Program-made: the position numbers and the translations under genes
Notes under the pieces: generated by a model
Told to the model about the DNA's origin: nothing
The model's input: only the letters and a program-made list of their open reading frames with translations
Databases searched by the model: none
NCBI GenBank assembly: GCA_021736965.1
Contig: JAIPEV010000007.1
Location: 1-19,210 of the forward strand
DNA length: 19,210 nt
Source of the DNA: Halanaerobiales bacterium
GTDB lineage: Bacteria; Bacillota; Halanaerobiia; Halanaerobiales; M55B127
Direction: 5' to 3'
Part shown: positions 1-7,809 of the stretch, one piece after another
How positions within the stretch are numbered: the stretch's first letter is position 1
How the letters are laid out: each line of letters starts with the position of its first letter

Positions 1-19
1 TTTTTCCTAGAATATCCAT
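1..19 (-). CDS. secF: Protein translocase subunit SecF (first six codons only)
   Basis: Only the N-terminus is inside the window: ATG at 17-19, reading MDILGK before the edge. A very strong ribosome binding site, AAGGAGG, lies about nine bases upstream, inside the last codons of secD, and the secD stop is only five bases from this ATG. The identification rests on context: in bacteria that do not fuse SecD and SecF, secF almost always follows secD directly, and the short N-terminus fits SecF. SecF forms the RND-like SecDF complex that helps pull secreted proteins through SecYEG using the ion gradient. The rest of the gene would be needed to confirm it. Confidence 0.75.
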
Positions 20-24
20 AATCT

Positions 25-1233
25 TTACCTCCTTTTTGCACCAAAAGCAGCATCACTTTGTAATAAGTTAGAATGTGTAAATAGATCAATAACATTTTTA
101 GTAATAAAAAATGCAGTAAACATACTGACTAAAACACCTATACCGAGTGTGACAGCAAAACCTCTTACTGTACCACTTGTATAGTAGGCTAATATTAAGG
201 CAGTAATTAATGTTGTTACATTAGCATCAATAATTGTTTTATAAGCTCTTCTAAACCCTGCATCAATTGAAGCTCTTAGTGTTTTGCCTGATTTTCTTTC
301 ATCTTTTATTCTCTCAAATATTATAATATTAGCATCTACAGCCATCCCTATTGAAAGTATCAAACCTGCAATACCAGGTAATGTAAGAGTAGCCTGTAGT
401 CCTGCCAAAGTACCCATTAACAATATTCCATAAATTATTAATACTGCTGCAGCCAGTACTCCTGGGAATCGGTAATAAAACATCATATAGATAGCAACAA
501 GTAATAATCCGATTAATCCTGCAATTAAACTTTTACGGATTGATATTTCTCCTAAAGTTGGGCCAACAATTCTACTTTCCATAACCCTAACTGGTACAGG
601 TAATGAACCTTCTCTTATTAAAATTGCATCTTTTTGAGCATCTTCAACTGTATCATAACCTGTAATTTGACCTTTACCAGAAATTGTGGTTTGTACAACA
701 GGATTAGTAAGTAGTTCATCATCTAGATATATACCAATTTTTTGGCCCATATACTGTTGTGTGATATCTTCAAACTTTATTGCTCCTTCACTGTTCATTT
801 CAAATGCAACCACTGGTCTACCATATTGATCATAGTCAGCTTGAGCAGTTTTGACATAATCACCAGTTAATAATACTTGGCCAGCAGAGTTTCTAAATGT
901 TAAAACAGCTGTTCTACCAATTGTTTCAACAGCTTGATTAGGGTTATCAATTGCAGGTAGTTCAACTATAATCCTATCACTACCCTCTCTTTGAATAACC
1001 GGTTCAGTTAGGCCTAACTGATTAACTCTTCTTTCAATAACCTGTACAACACCTGTCATTACATCATCATTTATGGGTCTCTCTTCTGTTGGTTGGGCCT
1101 GTAATACAATATGTGAGCCTCCCTGTAAATCAAGACCTAAATTAATACTGTAATAGGAATATAGAAATACTGCAAATATAATGACAGCTAATATAAATAT
1201 AAGTTTTATCATTCTTTTTTGTTTATATCTCAT
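25..1233 (-). CDS. secD: Protein translocase subunit SecD
   Basis: Membrane subunit of the SecDF complex, which assists late steps of SecYEG export using the proton or sodium gradient. The 402-residue protein has one N-terminal membrane segment (about 9-28), a periplasmic-type P1 region (about 30-230) and five further membrane segments (about 234-380). Family motifs are clear: LGLDLQGG at 32-39, GLTEPVIQREG at 74-84, GPTLG at 224-228, and GMAVDANIIIFERIKDE at 296-312, containing the conserved membrane Asp300 linked to ion coupling. SecD and SecF are separate genes here, not fused as in Bacillus. The protein is shorter than E. coli SecD (615 aa), with the reduced P1 region usual for Gram-positive and thermophile forms. 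The ATG start has GGGAGG about nine bases upstream. It follows lepB by 29 bases and runs into secF, so it is almost certainly co-transcribed with both. Confidence 0.97.
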   Translation of the reverse strand: MRYKQKRMIKLIFILAVIIFAVFLYSYYSINLGLDLQGGSHIVLQAQPTEERPINDDVMTGVVQVIERRVNQLGLTEPVIQREGSDRIIVELPAIDNPNQAVETIGRTAVLTFRNSAGQVLLTGDYVKTAQADYDQYGRPVVAFEMNSEGAIKFEDITQQYMGQKIGIYLDDELLTNPVVQTTISGKGQITGYDTVEDAQKDAILIREGSLPVPVRVMESRIVGPTLGEISIRKSLIAGLIGLLLVAIYMMFYYRFPGVLAAAVLIIYGILLMGTLAGLQATLTLPGIAGLILSIGMAVDANIIIFERIKDERKSGKTLRASIDAGFRRAYKTIIDANVTTLITALILAYYTSGTVRGFAVTLGIGVLVSMFTAFFITKNVIDLFTHSNLLQSDAAFGAKRR

Positions 1234-1262
1234 ATTACTATTTCCTCCCGTTTCTTAAACAG

Positions 1263-1802
1263 TTATAAATTTTCATATTTTATGTGATCAATTATTCTCA
1301 TATCAGGAATTGGCCAATATACCCAAAAAGCAAGCCCTGAAATGGTATCATAGGGAACAAAACCAACATAACTTGGATATCTACTATCTGCACTATTGTT
1401 ACGATTATCACCCATTACAAATATAGATTCTTCTGGAACCTGATATGGTCCGAAAGTACCCACCATTTGTTCTTCAATATAAGGCTCTTTAAGTGGTTGA
1501 CCATTAACATAAGTAACTCCTTCTTTTATATAAACAGTGTCACCAGGTATCCCGATAACCCTTTTTATATACTTCTTTTTTGGAGCTCCTCGAGGAGTAA
1601 AAACAACAACTTCTCCTCTTTGTGGATCCCTGAATCGATATATAAACTTATTGACAAACAACCTTTCACCATCATGTAAATTTGGTTCCATAGATTGTCC
1701 ATCTACAACAAAGGATTGAGCTACAAATGTAATTATAAAAAAAGCTAAAATACCTGCAATAACAACAGATTGCAGGATTTCTTTTAGATCACCGCTATCC
1801 AA
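1263..1802 (-). CDS. lepB: Signal peptidase I (LepB/SipS family)
   Basis: Membrane-anchored serine protease that cuts signal peptides from proteins leaving the Sec (and Tat) pathway. The 179-residue protein has one N-terminal membrane anchor (about 12-31), as in Gram-positive SipS-type enzymes. The catalytic Ser37 lies in VDGQSMEPNL and the general base Lys80 in KYIKRVIGIPGD. The third conserved box, GDNRNNSADSR, is present near residues 131-141. The start is TTG (1800-1802), with GGGAG about nine bases upstream; the next in-frame ATG is the Met after the catalytic Ser, which is too late. The gene lies 19 bases after yajC and 29 bases before secD. This is an unusual place for it, because yajC and secD are normally adjacent, but it makes sense functionally since all are Sec-pathway genes. 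Confidence 0.96.
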   Translation of the reverse strand: MDSGDLKEILQSVVIAGILAFFIITFVAQSFVVDGQSMEPNLHDGERLFVNKFIYRFRDPQRGEVVVFTPRGAPKKKYIKRVIGIPGDTVYIKEGVTYVNGQPLKEPYIEEQMVGTFGPYQVPEESIFVMGDNRNNSADSRYPSYVGFVPYDTISGLAFWVYWPIPDMRIIDHIKYENL

Positions 1803-1821
1803 TTTTAGTCACTCCCGGTTT

Positions 1822-2124
1822 TTATTCTTTATTTTCTTTTTCAACTTCTTCTTCTTCTACCTCTTCAGATTTATCTAATCTTGCAATTGCTTTTTGGACA
1901 ACATCTACATCAACATTAGAAGATACTCTTAATCTTATATTGTCCTCTTTGATCTTAACAATCTTAGCCTTTAACCCACCGATTGTAACTATCTTATCTC
2001 CTACTTTTAAATTATCTAGCATATCATCATGCTCTTTTTGTTGTTTTCTCTGTGGTCTAATTAAGAAAAACCAGAATACTCCAAAGATTAAAACCCATGG
2101 TAATACTGCGTAAATATATTGCAT
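1822..2124 (-). CDS. yajC: Sec translocon accessory protein YajC
   Basis: Small single-pass membrane protein that associates with SecDF and YidC at the translocon; its exact job is not settled. The 100 residues show a membrane segment at about 5-22, directly followed by the family signature RPQRKQQKEHDDML (23-36). A small soluble KOW-like region follows (LKVGDKIVTIGGLKAKI). The C-terminal tail from about residue 87 is nearly all Glu/Asp with a few Lys and is more acidic than in many homologues. The start ATG has AAGGAGG about nine bases upstream. The 82-base gap to tgt contains AT-rich sequence in which I see no convincing promoter. It probably belongs to the long yebC-to-secF transcription unit. 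Confidence 0.96.
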   Translation of the reverse strand: MQYIYAVLPWVLIFGVFWFFLIRPQRKQQKEHDDMLDNLKVGDKIVTIGGLKAKIVKIKEDNIRLRVSSNVDVDVVQKAIARLDKSEEVEEEEVEKENKE

Positions 2125-2206
2125 TTTATTAACCTCCTTATTTTTTTACTCTCTTATAATTTCAATACCAGATTAAATTATCCTTCAATTTTTTTACATT
2201 TAATTT

Positions 2207-3328
2207 TTATTTGGCATTGATTTTATTGTACTTTTTATAAAAATTTTCTCTAAATGTGAGAAAACTATTATCTTCAATAGAATCACGAATCTTTTTCATC
2301 AAGTTAATAAAGAAATATAAGTTATGATATGTTGTCAACCTTACACCTAATATTTCTTTTCTTTTCAAAAGATGTCTGACATATGCCCTAGAATAGTTTT
2401 GACAGACATAGCAGTTACAATCTTTATCAGGTGGATCAAAATCATCCTTATATGTTGCATTTCTAATCGTTATTCTACCCTCAGAAGTGTAAATCGAACC
2501 ATGTCTGGCGATCCTTGTAGGCATCACACAATCAAACATATCTATCCCTCTTAGCACACCTTCTATTAAATCTTCGGGAGTACCCACTCCCATTAAGTAT
2601 CTAGGCTTATCTTCAGGCATTAAAGGAACTGTAAACTCAAGTGTATCTAACATATCTTTTTTTGCTTCTCCAACACTTAATCCACCAATAGCATAACCAG
2701 GAAAATTAATTTGAACCATCTCTTTTACACTTTTTTCTCTCAAATCTTTAAAAATTCCACCCTGAATAATTCCAAATAAACTTTGGTCAACATTTTCCAT
2801 TGCTTCTTTAGATCTTAATGCCCACCTTATAGTTCTGTCAAGTGAGTTAGATACATAATCATAGTTTGTAGGTTCTGGAGGACATTCATCGAAAGCCATC
2901 ACAATATCTGCTCCTAAGGCGTTTTGAATTTCTACTGACTTTTCAGGAGAAATAAAATGTTTTGAACCATCAATATGTGACTGAAAATATACTCCTTCTT
3001 CTTTGATCTCCCTTAGATCTGACAAACTAAAAACTTGAAATCCACCACTATCTGTTAAGATTGGTTTTTCCCAGTTCATAAACTTATGAAGTCCCTTAGC
3101 TTCTTCAATTAATTTGTGGCCAGGACGTAAATAAAGATGATATGTGTTTCCTAAAATAATTTCAACACCAATTTCTTTTAACTCTCTGGGTGTCATTGCC
3201 TTCACAGTTGCTTGGGTACCCACCGGCATAAATATTGGAGTATGTATCTCTCCATGTTGGGTTTTAATCTTACCCCTTCGAGCATTAGAATCAGAATCTT
3301 TTGTGATTAATTTAAAAGAAAAACTCAT
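2207..3328 (-). CDS. tgt: Queuine/preQ1 tRNA-guanine transglycosylase
   Basis: Exchanges guanine-34 in the GUN anticodons of tRNA Asp, Asn, His and Tyr for the queuosine precursor preQ1, in the cytoplasm. The 373-residue length is standard for the bacterial enzyme. The substrate-pocket motif LTDSGGFQVFS (91-101) contains the conserved Asp93. The nucleophile is Asp266 in GIDMFDCVMPTR. The zinc site is Cys304, Cys306, Cys309 and His335. These all sit at a constant offset from the residues of the structurally known Zymomonas enzyme. The start is ATG with GAAGGGATG-type ribosome binding sequence upstream, 17 bases after the queA stop. QueA acts on the product of Tgt, so the pair encodes consecutive steps of queuosine synthesis. 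Confidence 0.98.
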   Translation of the reverse strand: MSFSFKLITKDSDSNARRGKIKTQHGEIHTPIFMPVGTQATVKAMTPRELKEIGVEIILGNTYHLYLRPGHKLIEEAKGLHKFMNWEKPILTDSGGFQVFSLSDLREIKEEGVYFQSHIDGSKHFISPEKSVEIQNALGADIVMAFDECPPEPTNYDYVSNSLDRTIRWALRSKEAMENVDQSLFGIIQGGIFKDLREKSVKEMVQINFPGYAIGGLSVGEAKKDMLDTLEFTVPLMPEDKPRYLMGVGTPEDLIEGVLRGIDMFDCVMPTRIARHGSIYTSEGRITIRNATYKDDFDPPDKDCNCYVCQNYSRAYVRHLLKRKEILGVRLTTYHNLYFFINLMKKIRDSIEDNSFLTFRENFYKKYNKINAK

Positions 3329-3345
3329 TAAATGTACATCCCTTC

Positions 3346-4368
3346 TTAGTAAATAAACATTGCATCTCCTAAACTATAAAACCTGTATTTATCTTTTATT
3401 GCTTTCTTGTATGCCTTAAATATTTTTTCTTTGCCTGCTAAAGCAGAAACCATCATCAGTAAGGTTGATTTAGGCAAATGAAAATTTGTTACTAATCCAT
3501 CAATAACTTTAAATTCATAGCCAGGATAGATAAAAATATCTGTCCAACCCTTAAATTCTTTTATTTTACCATTAGCTGCTACAGTTTCTAAAGCTCTTGT
3601 CACAGTAGTACCTACTGAGATAATTCTACCATTATTGCTTTTAACCTTTTTGATCTGATCAATTACATCTTTTTTTACCTCTATATATTCAGAATGCATC
3701 TCATGATTTTCAATTTGATCTTCTTTTACAGGTCTAAAAGTCCCTAACCCTACATGTAATGTTATATATTTTACTGTAACTCCTTTATCTTTTATCTTTT
3801 TAATTAACTGATCAGTAAAATGTAGTCCAGCAGTAGGTGCAGCAACTGAACCCTTCTTTTTTGCATAAACTGTTTGATATCTCTCTGGTTGTTCTAAATC
3901 TTCTTTTATATATGGTGGTAATGGCATTTGACCTAACTTATTTAAAATATGATCAAAGTCACCATCATAATCAAACTCCATAATCCTACCACCAAAATCT
4001 GTATATTGAACTGCTTTACCAATTAGTTCTCCCTTACCAAATTTTATATTCACACCTTTTTTAACCCTTCTACCAGGTCTAACCAATACTTCCCACCTAT
4101 TATGCTTTAGTTGGTTTAAAAGTAGAACTTCAATTTTAGTTCTGGTTGGAATTTTATTACCATATAACCTAGCAGGAATTACCTTACTGTTATTAAGAAT
4201 TAATAAATCCTCTTTATTTAAAAGGTCTAATATTTCATAGAATTTCTTTTCAGTTATACTTCCATTATTCTTATTTAATAACATCAGTCTCGATTGATCT
4301 CGTTTATTAATTGGTTTTTGAGCTATTAGTTCTTCTGGTAAGTTGTAATCAAAATCATCGACCTTCAT
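3346..4368 (-). CDS. queA: S-adenosylmethionine:tRNA ribosyltransferase-isomerase
   Basis: Transfers and isomerises the ribosyl part of S-adenosylmethionine onto preQ1 in tRNA, making epoxyqueuosine; it acts straight after Tgt. The 340-residue protein is full length and carries the family blocks in order: FDYNLPEELIAQ at 6-17, RDQSRLM at 23-29, NNSKVIPARL at 59-68, LPPYI at 150-154, ERYQTVYA at 162-169, the strongly conserved APTAGLHFT at 177-185, FHLPKSTLLMMVSA near 297-310, and YSLGDAM at the C-terminus. The ATG start has AGGAGGATAT upstream, 20 bases after the ruvB stop. The ruvB-queA-tgt order is common in bacteria. No sign of damage. Confidence 0.98.
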   Translation of the reverse strand: MKVDDFDYNLPEELIAQKPINKRDQSRLMLLNKNNGSITEKKFYEILDLLNKEDLLILNNSKVIPARLYGNKIPTRTKIEVLLLNQLKHNRWEVLVRPGRRVKKGVNIKFGKGELIGKAVQYTDFGGRIMEFDYDGDFDHILNKLGQMPLPPYIKEDLEQPERYQTVYAKKKGSVAAPTAGLHFTDQLIKKIKDKGVTVKYITLHVGLGTFRPVKEDQIENHEMHSEYIEVKKDVIDQIKKVKSNNGRIISVGTTVTRALETVAANGKIKEFKGWTDIFIYPGYEFKVIDGLVTNFHLPKSTLLMMVSALAGKEKIFKAYKKAIKDKYRFYSLGDAMFIY

Positions 4369-4388
4369 TAATATATCCTCCTAGATTA

Positions 4389-5417
4389 TCAATCACCATC
4401 AAATAGGTCTTTATCTCTATCTCTTTTTTTCCCAATATGTTGGTAAGCAGAAGATGTTGCCACTCTCCCACGTGGAGTTCTTTCCAAAAAACCCATCTGG
4501 AGTAAGTATGGCTCATATACATCCTCAATTGTTTCAGTTTCCTCACTTATAGCAGCAGCAAGGGTATTTAGCCCTACTGGACCACCATCAAATTTTTCTA
4601 TTATTATTTCTAGTAGCTTATGATCGATACTATCTAAACCTTTTTCATCTATTTCTAATAATTTTAGGGCTTGATCAACTACTTTCGAAGAAACAACTCC
4701 TTCTGCTTTTACTTCTGCATAGTCTCTGACCCTTTTTAATAACCTGTTACTAATTCTTGGAGTTCCACGAGACCTCTTTGCTATCTCAACAGCACCTTCA
4801 TCATCTATTTCAATATCTAATATTCTAGCTGATCTTTTTACTATTTTAGTAAGTTCTTTATCATTATAAAATTCTAATCTATTAATAACACCAAATCTAT
4901 CTCTAAGTGGTGAACTTATTAATCCAGCTCTAGTTGTTGCTCCAACCATTGTAAAGGGGTTTAAATCCAATCTAACCGATCTTGCACTAGGTCCTTTCCC
5001 GATTATTATATCTAAACAAAAATCTTCTAAGGCTGGATATAAAACCTCTTCAACCATCATATTTAGACGGTGTATTTCATCGATAAATAAAACATCATTA
5101 TCTTGTAAGTTAGTCAATATAGATGCTAAATCTCCTGGCCTTTCAATAGCTGGCCCAGATGTTTTATGAATATTTACATTTAGTTCATTTGCAATTATTG
5201 TTGCCAAAGTGGTCTTTCCTAAACCCGGAGGTCCATATAAAAGAACATGATCTAAAGCTTCACCACGATTTTTGGCAGCTTCTATAAAAATGTCTAACTT
5301 TTCTTTGGTTTTTTTCTGCCCTATATAGTACTTTAATTTTTCTGGCCTTAAGTTTTTATCAAAGTTATCTTCTTCGAATTTCCTGGTAGGAGATACAATT
5401 CTGTCAGATTGTTCCAT
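4389..5417 (-). CDS. ruvB: Holliday junction branch migration ATPase RuvB
   Basis: AAA+ motor that, with RuvA, drives branch migration of Holliday junctions during recombinational repair. The 342-residue protein has Walker A GPPGLGKT at 62-69, Walker B FIDEIHRL at 111-118, the sensor motif GATTRAG at 159-165, and the arginine-finger region SPLRDRFG at 169-176. Its C-terminal winged-helix domain ends with the typical GFLERTPRGRVATSSAYQHIG, which binds DNA. The start ATG directly abuts the ruvA stop (TAAATG), so the two are translationally coupled, with stoichiometry presumably set by reinitiation. No missing catalytic residue. An overlapping 63-codon open frame near 4355-4546 is only a shadow of the ruvB 3' end. 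Confidence 0.99.
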   Translation of the reverse strand: MEQSDRIVSPTRKFEEDNFDKNLRPEKLKYYIGQKKTKEKLDIFIEAAKNRGEALDHVLLYGPPGLGKTTLATIIANELNVNIHKTSGPAIERPGDLASILTNLQDNDVLFIDEIHRLNMMVEEVLYPALEDFCLDIIIGKGPSARSVRLDLNPFTMVGATTRAGLISSPLRDRFGVINRLEFYNDKELTKIVKRSARILDIEIDDEGAVEIAKRSRGTPRISNRLLKRVRDYAEVKAEGVVSSKVVDQALKLLEIDEKGLDSIDHKLLEIIIEKFDGGPVGLNTLAAAISEETETIEDVYEPYLLQMGFLERTPRGRVATSSAYQHIGKKRDRDKDLFDGD

Positions 5418-6011
5418 TTAATGTTTATCCCTCCCCAGAAAACTTAATATACTCTTGATTTTATCCTCTAATTTCATCTTATCATCTATATCTATTTCTT
5501 CAATTGTATTGTCAATCTCTTTTTTACTGTAACCCAATTGAGTTAGGGCTTCGTAAACATCTTTGTCATAATTATTAATAGATTTACTCTTATCTAGTTG
5601 TAACTCTGGTAACATATCCTCAATCTTGCTTTTTAACTCTAAAATGAGCCTTCTAGCAGTCTTTGGTCCAATACCTGAAACTTCTTTTAAAACTGAAACA
5701 TTTTCTGTTAAAATTGCATTAATAAATCTGTCATAAGATAAAGCAGATAAAACATTTGTTGCTGCTGAAGGTCCTACTCTTGAAACAGAAAGTAGTATCT
5801 TAAAAAGCATCTTCTCTTCAGCTGTTTTAAATCCATAGAGATCAATTGCATCTTCTCTAACATATGTATAAATAAAAAGTTCAATCTTTTTATTAAGCTC
5901 TTGATCATTGAATAGTTTGGGAACCTTAACCTGGTAACCAACTCCATTTACATCTACTATTATATTATTTTTACTATTATAAATTAATTTGCCTTCAAGA
6001 TATCCTATCAC
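5418..6011 (-). CDS. ruvA: Holliday junction DNA helicase subunit RuvA
   Basis: Tetrameric protein that binds the four-way junction and loads RuvB onto it. The 197 residues show the N-terminal OB-fold domain (MIGYLEGKL, then NGVGYQV near 23-29, and a YTYVREDA stretch in the usual place before LYGF). Two helix-hairpin-helix motifs follow (SRVGPSAATNVLSAL and LKEVSGIGPKTARRLILEL). After an acidic linker, the small C-terminal three-helix domain (DVYEALTQLGYSKKEIDNTIEEI) contacts RuvB. Its ATG overlaps the end of ruvC by four bases (ATGA), and its stop abuts ruvB, giving a tightly coupled ruvCAB order. Confidence 0.98.
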   Translation of the reverse strand: MIGYLEGKLIYNSKNNIIVDVNGVGYQVKVPKLFNDQELNKKIELFIYTYVREDAIDLYGFKTAEEKMLFKILLSVSRVGPSAATNVLSALSYDRFINAILTENVSVLKEVSGIGPKTARRLILELKSKIEDMLPELQLDKSKSINNYDKDVYEALTQLGYSKKEIDNTIEEIDIDDKMKLEDKIKSILSFLGRDKH

Positions 6012-6505
6012 TTAATGTCACCCCATTTTTCTTTGCTGGCATAACTATGACCATGACATATAGAAATTGCTAATGCATCAGCTGCATCATCAGGTTTAGG
6101 AATTTCATCTAGATTCAATAAAGCCTTTACCATCTGCTGCACCTGCCTTTTAGATGCTCTTCCATATCCTACTACTGCTTGTTTCACCTGTAAAGGTGTA
6201 TACTCAGCTACCTGAATTCCTTGTTTAGATCCGGCTAATAAGATAACACCTCTAGCTTGTCCAACTCTAATAGCTGTTTTAACATTTTTATTAAAAAAAA
6301 GTTCTTCAACCGCAATTTGATCTGGATCATACTTTTTAATAAGTTCTATTAGTTGATCGTATAACTTGGATAATCTAGTTACATCATCTAATTTAGAACT
6401 AGTTTCGATAGTATTATAGTCTATTAACTTAAAAGAATTCCCTTTTTTTTCTAAAACCCCATATCCTATAATTGCCAGTCCTGGATCTATACCTAGTATT
6501 ATCAA
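6008..6505 (-). CDS. ruvC: Crossover junction endodeoxyribonuclease RuvC
   Basis: Dimeric RNase H-fold nuclease that resolves Holliday junctions by symmetrical cuts. The four catalytic acids are in place: Asp7 in LGIDPG, Glu67 in AVEELFF, and Asp140 and Asp143 in PDDAADALAIS. I chose the TTG at 6503-6505, giving 165 residues and beginning (M)IILGIDPG as is normal for the family. It has a near-perfect ribosome binding sequence, GGGGTGATC, a few bases upstream. A longer frame from a TTG at 6538 adds 11 residues that match nothing typical of RuvC and would swallow that ribosome binding site. The gene overlaps ruvA by four bases. A short perfect hairpin lies between yebC and this start. Confidence 0.96.
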   Translation of the reverse strand: MIILGIDPGLAIIGYGVLEKKGNSFKLIDYNTIETSSKLDDVTRLSKLYDQLIELIKKYDPDQIAVEELFFNKNVKTAIRVGQARGVILLAGSKQGIQVAEYTPLQVKQAVVGYGRASKRQVQQMVKALLNLDEIPKPDDAADALAISICHGHSYASKEKWGDIK

Positions 6506-6547
6506 ATGATCACCCCATTGGATGAATAATATTGTCAAATTTTAAAT

Positions 6548-6567
6548 GACACTGAATTCTCAGTGCC
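6548..6567 (-). other. Stem-loop between yebC and ruvC
   Basis: The transcript can form an 8-bp stem (GGCACTGA with TCAGTGTC, one G-U pair) closed by the four-base loop GAAT. It lies about 20 bases after the yebC stop and about 40 bases before the ruvC ribosome binding site. The downstream sequence ATTTAAAATTTG is AT-rich but lacks a clean U-run, so full termination seems unlikely. It may attenuate transcription, protect the yebC message, or mark a processing site. Confidence 0.5.
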
Positions 6568-6588
6568 ATCTGATGAAAGTTTATTTAC

Positions 6589-7350
6589 TTATTCTTCATT
6601 TTCAATTTTTTCCATGATCTCTCCAGGAATATCGAAATTAGAATAAACTTCCTGAATATCATCATGATCTTCTAATTCATCCATCAACCTTAACATCTTT
6701 TTAGCATTTGATTTATTTAATTTTATTGTATTATTGGGAACCATAGCAAGATCAGATTCAACAAATTCAAATCCTTTTTCTTTTAAAGTCTTTTTCACAT
6801 CCTGAAATGCATTTGTCTTTGTATATACTGTTACAAAATTATCCTCAGTATCTATATCTTCTGCTCCTGATTCGATAGCTTCCATCATTACTTCTTCTTG
6901 ATTAAGATCTGTTGATTCCATATCTATAATTATTTGCCCTTTTCTTTCAAACATCCAGGCAACACAGCCAGCTTCACCTAAGTTACCTTCATGTTCAGAT
7001 AATATATGTCTGATTTCAGAGGCAGTTCGGTTTCTATTATCACTCATAATATCTAAATATAATGCCACACCACCAGGACCGTATCCTTCATAGTTGAACT
7101 GTTTATATTCAACACCTTCTAGATCTCCTGTCCCTCTTTTTATCGCTCTTTCTATATTATCTTTAGGCATATCATTATCTTTTGCTTTATCTATTGCAAA
7201 TGCTAAGTCAGCATTCATTTCAGGATCTCCACCACCTTCACGGGCAGCAACAGCAATCTTTTTGGATAGTTTTGAAAATAATTTTCCTCTTTTTTTATCC
7301 TGTTTTTGTTTTCTATGTTTTATATTTGCCCACTTAGAATGTCCAGCCAT
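6589..7350 (-). CDS. yebC: YebC/PmpR family protein
   Basis: Cytoplasmic YebC/PmpR (TACO1-like) family protein. Members have been described as transcriptional regulators and, more recently, as factors that help ribosomes translate proline-rich stretches; which role applies here cannot be read from sequence. The 253-residue protein begins with the invariant MAGHSKWANIKHRKQKQD, has the basic linker and acidic middle region, and retains the family stretch YEGYGPGGVALYLD near 107-120 and GCVAWMFERKG near 142-152. Length and start are standard, and AGGAGG lies about eight bases before the ATG. It is the first gene after a well-formed promoter and probably heads the operon containing ruvCAB, a common arrangement in Firmicutes and Proteobacteria. 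Confidence 0.97.
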   Translation of the reverse strand: MAGHSKWANIKHRKQKQDKKRGKLFSKLSKKIAVAAREGGGDPEMNADLAFAIDKAKDNDMPKDNIERAIKRGTGDLEGVEYKQFNYEGYGPGGVALYLDIMSDNRNRTASEIRHILSEHEGNLGEAGCVAWMFERKGQIIIDMESTDLNQEEVMMEAIESGAEDIDTEDNFVTVYTKTNAFQDVKKTLKEKGFEFVESDLAMVPNNTIKLNKSNAKKMLRLMDELEDHDDIQEVYSNFDIPGEIMEKIENEE

Positions 7351-7382
7351 AACTTACCCTCCTAAAGCTTATTCTGAACTTT

Positions 7383-7411
7383 ATTCTAACATAATTTAGC
7401 CACTATTTCAA
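7383..7411 (-). promoter_or_regulatory. Sigma-A type promoter for yebC-ruvCAB-queA-tgt-yajC-lepB-secDF
   Basis: On the minus strand TTGAAA (7406-7411) and TAGAAT (7383-7388) are separated by 17 bases, with TG one base before the -10 (extended -10). Transcription would begin near 7376, about 25 bases before the yebC ATG. No equally good promoter is seen further down until the window end, so it may serve the whole run of ten genes. Confidence 0.75.
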
Positions 7412-7416
7412 TTTTA

Positions 7417-7441
7417 TAATAAAAAAATAAAACATATGTTT
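7417..7441 (-). terminator. Possible weak terminator after rnpB
   Basis: Downstream of the RNase P RNA the minus strand reads a perfect 12-base palindrome, AAACATATGTTT, followed by TATTTTTTTATT. The U-rich run is good but the stem could hold only about four to five pairs, so this is a weak candidate. The long terminal P1 helix of the RNA, itself followed by UUUU, may contribute to ending the transcript. Confidence 0.35.
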
Positions 7442-7456
7442 GCTATAATAATTCAA

Positions 7457-7793
7457 AATATGAGTAACACTATAAGCCGGGTTCTGTTATAGATAATCAT
7501 CTATCTAGGATAATAATTGCTTATTACCTCAAGCGTCCAACCCGGAGAAAAAGCGGACCACTTTAAAATCTCCCTATTTGGACTTACTTCGGATGGGGTT
7601 TACCAAACTATCCAGTCACCTGAATATTGGTGAGCTCTTACCTCACCTTTTCACCCTTACCATAAATGGCGGTATATTTTCTGCGGCACTTTCCTGAGAG
7701 TTACCTCCACTGGGTATTACCCAGCATCCTGCCCTGTGAAGCCCGGACTTTCCTCAGTAGAACTCTACCGCGATCATCCGTACTACTCATATT
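7457..7793 (-). ncRNA. rnpB: RNase P RNA (bacterial type A)
   Basis: Catalytic RNA that removes 5' leaders from precursor tRNAs. On the minus strand, conserved blocks appear in order: GAGGAAAGTCCGGGCT near the 5' part, ACAGGGCAGGATGCTGGGTAA, the P11/P12 block AAAAGGTGAGGTAAGAGCTC, AAACCCCATCCGAAGTAAG, CCAAATAGGG, and the 3' ACAGAACCCGGCTTAT. The layout follows E. coli RNase P RNA closely, including the P15-P17 region, which indicates type A rather than the Bacillus type B. The ends were set from the P1 helix: 7780-7793 pairs with 7457-7470 over about 14 bp, including two G-U pairs. Mature ends could be a few bases shorter. A strong promoter precedes it, and it separates nif3 from yebC. Confidence 0.95.
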
Positions 7794-7809
7794 CAACTTT
7801 AGCATTAAC

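Noticed and set aside
1467..1719. Two plus-strand open frames opposite lepB
   Set aside because: Shadows of the signal peptidase coding sequence, with low-complexity products and no start context.
2125..2206. Possible promoter or preQ1 riboswitch between tgt and yajC
   Set aside because: TTGAAG and TATAAG elements are about 24 bases apart, too far, and no preQ1-type stem-loop with an A-rich tail is seen.
4355..4546. 63-codon minus-strand open frame between queA and ruvB
   Set aside because: It overlaps the 3' end of ruvB in another frame and the queA ribosome binding site; its residues resemble no known protein.
7094..7399. 101-codon plus-strand open frame opposite yebC
   Set aside because: It lies almost wholly antisense to a clear yebC gene, overlaps the yebC promoter, and has no family resemblance or convincing ribosome binding site.
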